From: DASQPE01 sp964519805
Lineage (GTDB): Bacteria > Gemmatimonadota > Gemmatimonadetes > Gemmatimonadales > GWC2-71-9
Assembly: GCA_964519805.1 (NCBI GenBank)
Contig: CAZFKN010000055.1
Span: forward strand, 1 to 20,420
Length of the DNA: 20,420 nt
Reading direction: 5' to 3'
Positions 13,662 to 20,065 of the stretch are shown one piece after another. How positions within the stretch are numbered: position 1 is the stretch's first letter; each line of letters begins with the position of its first letter. The notes below the pieces were generated by a model. That model did no database searches and had not been told where the DNA came from. It was given only the letters and a program-made list of their open reading frames with translations. Position numbers and translations under genes: made by a program.

Positions 13662-14291
13662 TCAGCGCTCGTCCGCCACCGGGATCGTCTCGCCTGCCAG
13701 GAGCCGCCGCTCAAGGGCCGCGAACGCGCCGTCCGGGTCGTAGTCCTGGAACAGGCCACGCTCCCGCTTGGCCTCGAGCCACTCCCCGAACCCGGACTCG
13801 ACCGCCCCGGCAGACGTCTCCTGGCGCTCGGCGGCCCCTACCGCCAGATCGTTGGCGTACTCGTTCTTCGGATGCCCGCGATGTCCCCGCACCCAGGTCC
13901 ATTGAACGTCGTGCAGCTTGGCCGACCGCACCAGGGCCTGCCAAAGCTCCAGGTTCTCGATCTCGCCACCCTTCCGTTTCCAGCCCCGCGCCATCCACGC
14001 CGGCGCCCACTCCCGGATGCCTTTCACGAGGTACTCCGAGTCGGAGACGATGAGCGCCTGCATGCGCATGCCCTTCTTCGCCATCAGCTGGAGCGCGGCG
14101 ATCGCGCCAGCAAGAGCCATGCGGTTGTTGGTGGTGTCCGGCGCGGCGATGAAGAAGTCCCGCCGCCGGACACCATTGCGGGTGCGGACCTCGATCAGGC
14201 CACCGGCCCCGCCAGGCGTGGCGCCGTCGCGACCATTGCCCAGACAGCTCTCGTCGATGTGGAGCACGGCGACGGGCGACGGGTGGCTCAC
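13662..14291 (-). CDS. rnhA: RNase HI-like protein with altered active site
   Basis: A 209-residue protein with an RNase HI fold: AVLHIDESCLGNG (D13, equivalent to E. coli D10), DTTNNRMALAGAIAAL, LIVSDSEYLVKGI (D84, equivalent to D70), then VQWTWVRGHRGHPKNEYAND (H137, equivalent to H124). Two of the four catalytic carboxylates are replaced. The E48 position (normally RMEL) is Ala59, codon GCT, and the D134 position is Asn147 followed by Asp148. The SCLGNG loop also carries a small insertion. About 55 C-terminal residues beyond the domain are an extension (EWLEAKRERGLFQDYD). The GTG start at 14291 overlaps the upstream gene's TGA (GTGA). It may be a weakly active or RNA/DNA-hybrid-binding variant; family assignment is sure, activity is not. 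Confidence 0.85.
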   Translation of the reverse strand: MSHPSPVAVLHIDESCLGNGRDGATPGGAGGLIEVRTRNGVRRRDFFIAAPDTTNNRMALAGAIAALQLMAKKGMRMQALIVSDSEYLVKGIREWAPAWMARGWKRKGGEIENLELWQALVRSAKLHDVQWTWVRGHRGHPKNEYANDLAVGAAERQETSAGAVESGFGEWLEAKRERGLFQDYDPDGAFAALERRLLAGETIPVADER

Positions 14292-14515
14292 GCGCCGAGC
14301 CCCAGGACCTGGAACGCCGCGATATCGTCCAGCGCGAAGGTGAGCTCTTCCCCGGTCATCGGCAGCCGCGCGATCAGTGCCTCGCGGGGACCGCCGGTTG
14401 CAAGCTTGGTGGCGACGACGACGTATTCGGTGCCGCGGCGCGTCGTGAGGGCGACGCGGAGCCCGTCACGGACGGCGCGCTCCAGCTGGTCCAGGCGGTC
14501 GGCGCTCCAGCGCAT
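14288..14515 (-). CDS. 75-residue conserved hypothetical protein
   Basis: A small acidic/basic mixed protein: a helical start (ADRLDQLERAVRDGLRVAL), then beta-type segments (RRGTEYVVVATKL, EALIARLPMTGEELTFALDD) and a closing AAFQVLGLG. It looks like a complete compact domain. The pattern, a helix followed by 'rGtEyvVv' and 'tGeelxFxLddI', vaguely resembles small ligand-binding beta domains, but I cannot name a family. It is tightly coupled: 5 bp after the selD stop and overlapping the rnhA start by 4 bp. It may be a partner or regulator of one of the two. Confidence 0.65.
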   Translation of the reverse strand: MRWSADRLDQLERAVRDGLRVALTTRRGTEYVVVATKLATGGPREALIARLPMTGEELTFALDDIAAFQVLGLGA

Positions 14516-14520
14516 TGGAA

Positions 14521-15621
14521 TCAGAGGCGGTCAGCGCCCCGCGCGTCGCCGAGCGTCCGGGCGACATGCAGGCGACCGGGATGGTCGCTCGTGAGCCGGC
14601 CGATCGTCGCCGCAGCCGGGGTGCCCTGCGCCTTGAGCGCGGCGAGCAGGGCCGTCTCATTCTCGGGCGGAACGGCCAGCAGAAGCCCGCCCGATGTCTG
14701 GGCATCGGCGGCGACCAGGCGATCGGTCTCGGTCAGATCGTCCGCCCAGGAGACGCGCTGAGCCGCGGCCTCGAGATTCCGGGTCGTACCGCCGGGCACA
14801 AACCCGCGCCCGGCGAGGCTTCGGACATGCGGCAGGATCGGGAGGGCGTCGAATGCCAGCTCACCGCCGACCTGGCTTGCCTCGAGCAGGTTGAGGAGGT
14901 GTCCGACCAGCCCGAACCCGGTAACGTCGGTGGCCGCGCTTACCCCGACGTCGAGCGCGGCTCGGGCCGCCCCCGCGTTCAGCGTTCGCATCGAGCGCAC
15001 CGCCTCGGCAAGGCCGCCCTCCAGGAGCGCGTCCCGCTTGAAGGCGGTCGTCAGGATACCGGTGCCAAGCGGCTTGGTGAGTACCACCAGATCGCCGGCG
15101 CAGGCGGCGGCGTTGGTGAGCATTCGGTCGGGATCGACCTCGCCGATGACCGCCATGCCGAACTTCGGCTCCGGATCGTCCACCGAATGCCCCCCCAGCA
15201 CCAGACAGCCTGCCTCCTGCGCGACCTCGCCGGCGCCGCGCAACACTTCGCCCAGGACGGCGAGCGGCAGCGTTTCTCTCGGCCAGCCCACCAGGTTCAG
15301 GGCGAAGAGCGGTGTCGCTCCCATCGCGTACACGTCGCTCAGCGCGTTGGCCGCGGCGATCGCCCCCCAATCCGCGGGATCGTCGACGATGGGCGTGAAG
15401 AAGTCCACGGTCGCAACGAGCGCACGGTCGCGCGCCAGGCGGAATACGGCGGCGTCGTCGTGGGTAGCGGCGTCAACGAGGACCCGAGGGTCCTCGACGG
15501 GGGGCAGAAAGCGCAGGACCTGCGCCAGGTCGGCGGAGCCGAGCTTACAGGCTCAACCCGCGCCGTGCGAGAGCGAGGTCAGGCGGATACGCGGGGTCTG
15601 GTCCTGGGGTGTGTCCGGCAT
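14521..15621 (-). CDS. selD: Selenide, water dikinase SelD (selenophosphate synthase), selenocysteine-containing
   Basis: Makes selenophosphate, the selenium donor for selenocysteine and selenouridine, from selenide and ATP. The complete gene runs from ATG 15621 (GGAGG 5 nt upstream) through an in-frame TGA at 15555-15553 to the TGA at 14521. That is 366 residues including Sec23. The N-terminus reads RIRLTSLSHGAG-U-ACKLGS; in family members this is SHGAGC/UGCK, so TGA falls exactly on the catalytic Cys17 position of E. coli SelD, with the conserved Lys kept as K26. THDDAAVFRL, then TVDFFTPIVDDP, ANALSDVYAMGATPLFALNL, VLGGHSVDDPEPKFG and TDVTGFGLVGHLL follow as in all SelDs. Reading from the next start (GTG 15408) would remove the active site. 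It is the first gene of selD-75aa-rnhA and lies 55 bp after the amidohydrolase stop. Confidence 0.93.
15511..15525 (-). promoter_or_regulatory. Bacterial SECIS-like hairpin for selD
   Basis: Downstream of the UGA (minus strand) GCGCA (15525-15521) and TGCGC (15515-15511) form a 5-bp stem around the loop GGTCC. The loop begins 32 nt after the UGA, inside the distance range usual for bacterial SECIS. The loop starts with GG, as preferred by SelB, and the core GCA-GGTC-TGC resembles the E. coli fdhF SECIS apex. An overlapping alternative hairpin, GACCTG/CAGGTC (15531-15526 and 15522-15517) with loop GCG, cannot form at the same time. Confidence 0.6.
15553..15555 (-). other. selD: Selenocysteine codon (UGA) in selD
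   Basis: The in-frame TGA at codon 23 lies within GAG-U-ACKL, where SelD family members have Cys or Sec. The reading frame is conserved in protein sequence on both sides: SLSHGAG before, ACKLGSADLAQVLRFL and the full SelD domain after. A random nonsense mutation at exactly the catalytic residue is unlikely. Confidence 0.92.
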
Positions 15622-15676
15622 GTGTGCCTCCGGTTGGGGAAACACCAACGGTGGGCGGCGGCGGCTCGCTCCCCGG

Positions 15677-17023
15677 CTACCACGCCGCCCGAATCGAGTC
15701 CGCCGACATCAGGTTTCCGCGCAGCATCACCCGCTCCACCTTCCGCGCGTTCTGAATGTCGGCCAGCGGGTCGGCCCCGAGCACCACGAGGTCGGCCACT
15801 TTGCCGGGAACGATGCGTCCAATCGAATCCACGCCGAGGAGCAGCGCGCCGTTGCGGGTGGCGGCCAGCAGTGCATCCTTGGGCGTGAGGCCCGCCGCGA
15901 CCAGCAGCTCCATCTCCCGGTGCTCACTGAAGCCCGGGATGAGCAGCTGGTTCGAGGCGTCGGTGCCGGCGGCGATCACTCCGCCGGCGTCGAAGAACTG
16001 CCGCAGAAAGAGGTCCTGCCAGGGGCGGGACTTCCGGAACTCGACCAGGTCGAGTGCGGTCCAGCCGGCGCGGGCGATCATGCCGGGCACATCCCATCCG
16101 GTCTGCACGGACGGGGGGACGTCCTTGAGCTCGGCCTGCTGCGTAATGGCCGAATCGTCGAGCCGGCTGAACGTCTCATGCAACACCAGGGTCGGGATGA
16201 CGACGACCTTGCGCGCCGCCAGCTCGGCCGCGACGTGTGCCAGCGAGGCGGAGTCGAGCGACCCCCACGCCCGCTCGAACGCGGTCCACCCCGCCCAGAA
16301 GGCGCGGTAGTGCGCGCTGTAGAGCGGGGCGGGGTCGCGGAGGGCGGACTCGGGCACGCCGGTCATGTGCTCGTCGCCCCGGATGCCGATGCGGGCCGCC
16401 GTAATGGCGTTGGTGAGGCCGAGGTGACCCGTCACCCGCAGGCCGAAAGTGCCGGCCTCGTCGACGATCGCCTTGAGCAGCGGTGGGTCGATCCGGGTGT
16501 ACGCCTTGATGTAGTCCACGCCCGCCACCGACAGCTGATCGACCGCCTTCCGGGCGTCAGACGCGTCATCCACGCCGATGGCGTCCGGATAGGTCGTCGG
16601 CCGGCCGTCGATCATCGCCCCTGCACTGTAGATCCGCGGGCTCGAGATGCCGCCCAAGTTCGCCCGTTGGCGCAGCGCCAGGATCGTGTCCTTGGCGCCG
16701 TGGACGTCGCGCACCGTCGTGACACCCCACGCGAGGTAACGGGGCAGCGCCCACGGCGCGACGTGGGCGTGGGCGTCGATCAAGCCCGGAATGATCCACT
16801 TGCCTCGCAGATCGATCGGGGTCGTATTCTTGGGGAGCGAGAGCTCCGCCCGCGAGCTCACCGACTCGATCTTGCCGCCCCGCACCACGACTACGGCGTC
16901 GGGTCGCGCCGGTCCGCCGCTGCCGTCGATGAGCGTCGCACCAACCAGGGCCACGCCGGTCGGCAGCTTGGGACTGCAGGCCACCGCTCCGAGGACGGCC
17001 AGGACGGCGCTAGCGCGGATCAC
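15677..17023 (-). CDS. Exported metal-dependent amidohydrolase (imidazolonepropionase/prolidase-like)
   Basis: A 448-residue hydrolase of the amidohydrolase superfamily. The N-terminus (IRASAVLAVLGAVACSPK) is a signal sequence with a weak lipobox (A-V-A-C, Cys16), so it is exported and perhaps lipid-anchored. ALVGATLIDGSGG and KWIIPGLIDAHAHVAPW (metal ligands H85, H87) form the start of the barrel. DYIKAYTRID carries a Lys that could be carboxylated, GHLGLTNAITAARIGI has a further His ligand, and VIAAGTDASNQ carries the conserved Asp. PGKVADLVVLGADPL is the usual end segment. Substrates of this group are cyclic amides or peptides; the sequence does not say which. GTG 17023 overlaps the SnoaL-like gene by 14 bp, so translation is coupled. 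Confidence 0.87.
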   Translation of the reverse strand: MIRASAVLAVLGAVACSPKLPTGVALVGATLIDGSGGPARPDAVVVVRGGKIESVSSRAELSLPKNTTPIDLRGKWIIPGLIDAHAHVAPWALPRYLAWGVTTVRDVHGAKDTILALRQRANLGGISSPRIYSAGAMIDGRPTTYPDAIGVDDASDARKAVDQLSVAGVDYIKAYTRIDPPLLKAIVDEAGTFGLRVTGHLGLTNAITAARIGIRGDEHMTGVPESALRDPAPLYSAHYRAFWAGWTAFERAWGSLDSASLAHVAAELAARKVVVIPTLVLHETFSRLDDSAITQQAELKDVPPSVQTGWDVPGMIARAGWTALDLVEFRKSRPWQDLFLRQFFDAGGVIAAGTDASNQLLIPGFSEHREMELLVAAGLTPKDALLAATRNGALLLGVDSIGRIVPGKVADLVVLGADPLADIQNARKVERVMLRGNLMSADSIRAAW

Positions 17024-17471
17024 TCGACGTATGATCGTGGAGGATCTTCCAGCCGGCGGTCTGGCGCTCGAGGACGAGGCTGAACGGTCCGCTCGCCGTC
17101 GTCTGCCCCCCGCGGTAGAGCACGAAACGGGCGGTGAGCAGGGCATGATCGGGACCGAGCGGCCGCACCGCGACCTCCTCGAAGCGCAAGCTATCACGCT
17201 GCGCCCCCGACCCGAAGCGAGGTGCGTACCGGGAGTGGATGTAGTCCCATCCCCGCCGTACGTGACCCCCCTCCACGAACGAGGTGGTGCTGTCGCGCGC
17301 GTAGTCGCTCATGAACCCCTCGAGATCGCCGCGATTCCAGTCGTCGGCGGAGCGGAGGAGCTGGGCGGTGAGACGGCCGGCGAGGGCCGGGTCGTCAGCG
17401 GGGGGCGCGCCGGCGCGGCAAGCCGCGACCAGCAGCGCCCACGGGAGCGCGCGCAGGAGCGTACGAATCAT
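17010..17471 (-). CDS. SnoaL/DUF4440-like lipoprotein
   Basis: A 153-residue lipoprotein: MIRTLLRALPWALLVAAC is a signal peptide with lipobox VAAC (Cys18). The mature domain is NTF2-like: LLRSADDWNRGDLEGFMSDY, then TTSFVEGGHVRRGWDYIHSRY, a beta sheet (VRPLGPDHALLTARFVLYRG) and FSLVLERQTAGWKILHDHTS. The W/D-N-x-G-D-L-x-x-F-M start and the GWKILHDHTS end are typical of DUF4440/SnoaL_3. Such domains bind or isomerise small ligands or have no enzymatic role. Start ATG 17471. It is co-transcribed with the amidohydrolase, so it could bind the same class of compound. It is divergent from the GH15 gene with 105 bp between starts. Confidence 0.82.
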   Translation of the reverse strand: MIRTLLRALPWALLVAACRAGAPPADDPALAGRLTAQLLRSADDWNRGDLEGFMSDYARDSTTSFVEGGHVRRGWDYIHSRYAPRFGSGAQRDSLRFEEVAVRPLGPDHALLTARFVLYRGGQTTASGPFSLVLERQTAGWKILHDHTSSDPR

Positions 17472-17576
17472 CGCGGCTGTGGGAAGAAGTCGTTGGAAGC
17501 TGGACGGACGACACGGACGATGCAAGGCCGCGCTGCGGCCGGTGCTATGTTTCCCGCGGGAGGAGCGCACGCGCCG

Positions 17577-19406
17577 ATGACGCAGCAGCCCATTTCCGCA
17601 TACGGTTTGATCGGCGACATGCGGACCGCGGCGCTGGTCGGGCTGGACGGCGCCATCGACTGGTGCTGTCTCCCGCGCTTCGACAGCGGCAGCGTCTTCG
17701 GCGCCCTCGTCGACCCCGAGCGGGGCGGCAGCTGGGCCATCCGGCCGGACGAGCCCGCGACCTCCACACAACGATATCTCCCGCGGACCAACATCCTCGA
17801 GACCACGTTCGCCACGGCAGCGGGCGCCGCCGTCACCCTTACCGACTTCATGCCGGTGGCCCACGACGGACGTCCCTCGGGCCAGCATCCCGAGATCCAT
17901 CGCCGTATCCGCTGCACGCGAGGACGCGCCCGGCTGCGGATCGCGTTCATGCCCCGGTTCGAATACGGAGCACGCACGACCCGCGTCGAAGTACTCCGGG
18001 CCGGCCTGTTCGCGACCGACCGGACCGACCAGGTCGTCACCCTCTCGAGCGCGCGCCCCTTTCTCTGGTCGGTGGAGCAGAACACGGCAACCGCGGTGTT
18101 CGAGCTGGCGAAGGGCGACGAGCGCTGGCTCGTGCTCCGCTACGACGACGACGACATCCACCCGGTCGATCGCTACGAGAGTGCCGAGAAGCTCGAGACC
18201 ACCGAAGCGTTCTGGCACGAATGGGCCGCGAACGTCCAATATCAGGGCCCCTACCGCACGATGGTGAAGCGATCGGCCCTCGCCCTCAAGTTGCTGACGC
18301 ACGCCGAGACCGGGGCCATCATCGCGGCGCCGACCACGTCGATTCCCGAGACCATCGGCGGAAGCCGGAACTGGGACTATCGCTTCGTATGGCTCCGGGA
18401 CGCGGCGTTCACCCTTGCGGCCCTCGCCAATGTCGGGCATCACAAGGAGGCGGACGCGTTCATGCGGTTCCTGAAGAAGGTCTGCCGGCACGAGTCCGAG
18501 GGCCACCTCCAGATCATGTATGGAATCGATGGGCGTCGGGATCTGGTGGAACGCCAGCTGGACCACCTCGGCGGATACCGAGGCTCCCGCCCGGTGCGGG
18601 TGGGCAACGGCGCCGTGTCGCAGCTCCAGCTCGACGTCTACGGCGAGGTCCTCGAGACAGCGGATCTATGGCGCCGCGACCATCAGATGACGGATGCAAC
18701 CTGGCGGGTGTTGCGGAAGCTGGTCGACTGGGTCTGCGGTCACTGGCGACACCCGGACTCCGGAATCTGGGAGGTCCGGGGTGAGACTCGGCACTACGTG
18801 TTCAGCAAGGTCATGAGCTGGGTAGCGCTCGATCGCGGCGTGGCCATGGCCGAGGAGCTCGGCCTCGAGGGCGACGTGGGCCGGTGGAAGGCGGAGCGCG
18901 AGGCGCTCCGGGCGGAAATCATGGAGCGGGGCTGGAACGAGCAAAAGCAGTCCTTCGTCCAGGCCTACGACACCGACGCGCTCGACGCCGCGGCACTCGC
19001 GATTCCCTTCGTCCGCTTCCTGCCCCCGGATCATCCCCGTGTGCGGGCAACCGTCCGCGCCGTGGCCCGGGAGCTCACGAGCGCCGACGGCGAGCTGGTG
19101 TATCGCTACCGCGCAAGCGACGGGCTCGAGGGCGATGAGGGCGCGTTCTCGATCTGCACGTTCTGGCTGGCGCACGCGCTCGCGCTGACCGGGGAGCGCG
19201 AACGGGCCGACCTGATCGTGCGGCGCATGCTGCGGCATGCGAATCACGTCGGCCTCTTCTCGGAAGAGATCGATCCCCGCACCGGCGAGTTTCTCGGCAA
19301 CTTCCCCCAGGGCTTCACGCACATTGCGCTGATCAACTGCGCAGTGGCTCTGGCGCAGGCGGAGCGGCCGAGTCGCGTGAGCGGACAGACGAAGCGCCCC
19401 GCATGA
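17577..19406 (+). CDS. Glycoside hydrolase family 15 (glucoamylase / trehalase type)
   Basis: A 609-residue cytoplasmic (no signal peptide) GH15 enzyme that releases glucose from alpha-glucans or from trehalose by inversion. The N-terminal beta domain begins PISAYGLIGDMRTAALVGLD and GAIDWCCLPRFDS. The (alpha/alpha)6 catalytic domain has SRNWDYRFVWLRDAAFTLAA (about 263-282), GIWEVRGETRHYVFSKVMSW (general acid E399) and LFSEEIDPRTGEFLGNFPQG (catalytic base about E563/E564). Length and motifs match the bacterial two-domain group that includes actinobacterial trehalases, so either activity is possible. ATG 17577 is chosen from the conserved N-terminus; GGGAGGAG lies about 12 bp upstream, and an in-frame ATG at 17547 is the alternative. 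It ends in a hairpin terminator. Confidence 0.93.
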   Translation: MTQQPISAYGLIGDMRTAALVGLDGAIDWCCLPRFDSGSVFGALVDPERGGSWAIRPDEPATSTQRYLPRTNILETTFATAAGAAVTLTDFMPVAHDGRPSGQHPEIHRRIRCTRGRARLRIAFMPRFEYGARTTRVEVLRAGLFATDRTDQVVTLSSARPFLWSVEQNTATAVFELAKGDERWLVLRYDDDDIHPVDRYESAEKLETTEAFWHEWAANVQYQGPYRTMVKRSALALKLLTHAETGAIIAAPTTSIPETIGGSRNWDYRFVWLRDAAFTLAALANVGHHKEADAFMRFLKKVCRHESEGHLQIMYGIDGRRDLVERQLDHLGGYRGSRPVRVGNGAVSQLQLDVYGEVLETADLWRRDHQMTDATWRVLRKLVDWVCGHWRHPDSGIWEVRGETRHYVFSKVMSWVALDRGVAMAEELGLEGDVGRWKAEREALRAEIMERGWNEQKQSFVQAYDTDALDAAALAIPFVRFLPPDHPRVRATVRAVARELTSADGELVYRYRASDGLEGDEGAFSICTFWLAHALALTGERERADLIVRRMLRHANHVGLFSEEIDPRTGEFLGNFPQGFTHIALINCAVALAQAERPSRVSGQTKRPA

Positions 19407-19417
19407 CGCGGGGCGCT
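19393..19417 (+). terminator. Terminator hairpin overlapping the GH15 stop codon
   Basis: A perfect 10-bp stem, AGCGCCCCGC (19393-19402) and GCGGGGCGCT (19408-19417), with the loop ATGAC containing the GH15 TGA. No T-run follows. It lies 19 bp from the stop of the convergent H1-like gene, so it may serve both strands. Confidence 0.7.
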
Positions 19418-19436
19418 GGGGTGCAACCACCGGCTC

Positions 19437-19808
19437 TCAGCGACGCCGGCGGCCCTTCTTCCCGGCCTTCTTGCGGGCGGGCCGCTTGGCCGCCCGGCGC
19501 TTGGCCGCTTTCTTTGCGGGCCGCCGCTTCGCGGCTTTGCGCGCCGGCTTTTTCGCTGCGCGCTTCTTGGCTGCCTTCTTCCGGGCCGGTTTCTTCGCCG
19601 CCTTCTTCTTGGGCCGGGGCTTGGCTTTCTTCTTTGCAGCGGGGCGCGCAGCCGGCTTCGCAGAAGCCGCCGGGCGTGCGGCGGGCGCGGCTGCGGGAGT
19701 CGGCGCGGGAGCCGGGGGCGGCGTCGGCGTGGGCTCGCTCGACATCGGCAACGGATCCATCCAGCCCGAGCCGGACCAACCCATCTCCAGGGAGTGCAGC
19801 GCGGCCAT
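19437..19808 (-). CDS. Histone H1-like Lys/Ala/Pro/Arg-rich protein
   Basis: A 123-residue, very basic DNA-binding-type protein. Residues 1-22 (MAALHSLEMGWSGSGWMDPL and PM) form an unusual uncharged N-terminus. Residues 23-58 are Pro/Ala/Thr-rich, and from 59 to the end the chain is made of KKAAKKPARKK-like repeats ending in GRRRR. This resembles the C-terminal tail of eukaryotic histone H1 and bacterial H1-like proteins (Hc1/AlgP type), which bind and compact DNA without sequence preference. ATG 19808 is chosen because GGAGGT (19821-19816) sits 7 nt upstream; ATG 19823 has no Shine-Dalgarno, and ATG 19745 (MSSEP) is a shorter option. Repetitive sequence of this type slips easily, so its length may vary between strains. 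Confidence 0.8.
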   Translation of the reverse strand: MAALHSLEMGWSGSGWMDPLPMSSEPTPTPPPAPAPTPAAAPAARPAASAKPAARPAAKKKAKPRPKKKAAKKPARKKAAKKRAAKKPARKAAKRRPAKKAAKRRAAKRPARKKAGKKGRRRR

Positions 19809-20065
19809 AGGTGCTACCTCCATCGCGATGCGGCGCGTGACCCGCCGCTGTGTCGAGGCCTCAGAACACGCCGGCGAGAGTCGCTCGGCGCTGGTGCAGG
19901 GCTGATATAAGATGCGCGGAACGAATCCTTGTGCAAGGCTGGTCCTTGGGCTGGGAAGCGGACTCGCTCCAAAGCGGGCGCGGCGTCCGTAAGTCATGTT
20001 TTGACAAACTGTTACGCGCGCGCTATCTTGCCCACACCGTCTCCCGACCGAGTGTCGCTTCCAAC
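19809..20065. other. Divergent intergenic region
   Basis: A 257-bp region between the H1-like gene (-) and the Ig-like gene (+). It includes the clear plus-strand promoter at 20001-20029. For the minus strand only a loose candidate is seen: TTGCAC (19936-19931) and TATATC (19909-19904), with a 21-bp spacer too long for a standard promoter. No coding region is visible. Confidence 0.5.
20001..20029 (+). promoter_or_regulatory. Sigma-70-type promoter of the Ig-like protein gene
   Basis: TTGACA (20001-20006, perfect -35) and TATCTT (20024-20029, 4/6 to the -10) with an optimal 17-bp spacer. Transcription would start near 20036, giving a leader of about 30 nt before the GTG at 20066. This is the best match to the housekeeping promoter consensus that I see in the window. 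Confidence 0.75.

Noticed and set aside
14521..15408. SelD as a 295-residue protein starting at GTG 15408
   Set aside because: This lacks the catalytic Sec/Cys and Lys. Conserved SelD sequence continues upstream through the in-frame TGA to a good start at 15621.
15553..15555. selD as a nonsense pseudogene
   Set aside because: The TGA falls exactly on the Sec/Cys catalytic position, the rest of the frame is intact, and a SECIS-like hairpin follows.
14515..17083. Long plus-strand open frames (457 and 730 codons) across selD and the amidohydrolase
   Set aside because: They are antisense to clearly conserved proteins, show Arg/Pro/Gly/Ala-rich composition without domains, and arise from the high GC content.
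17526..17540. GGCCGC-GCT-GCGGCC inverted repeat upstream of GH15
   Set aside because: It has a 3-nt loop and lies in very GC-rich sequence where short palindromes occur by chance; no role can be supported.
16791..17576. Upstream extension of the GH15 reading frame
   Set aside because: It is antisense to the amidohydrolase and SnoaL-like genes. The conserved GH15 N-terminus starts at ATG 17577.
17472..18566. Minus-strand open frame upstream of the SnoaL-like lipoprotein
   Set aside because: It is antisense to GH15. The signal peptide with lipobox fixes the real start at 17471.
19440..19660. Possible CRISPR or tandem-repeat array
   Set aside because: The repetition comes from imperfect KKAAKKPARKK-type codons of one gene. 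There are no spacers and no regular period.
19471..19905. Plus-strand frame rich in Ala/Phe/Arg opposite the H1-like gene
   Set aside because: It is the complement of Lys/Ala codon repeats. The minus-strand gene has the Shine-Dalgarno and the familiar H1-like composition.
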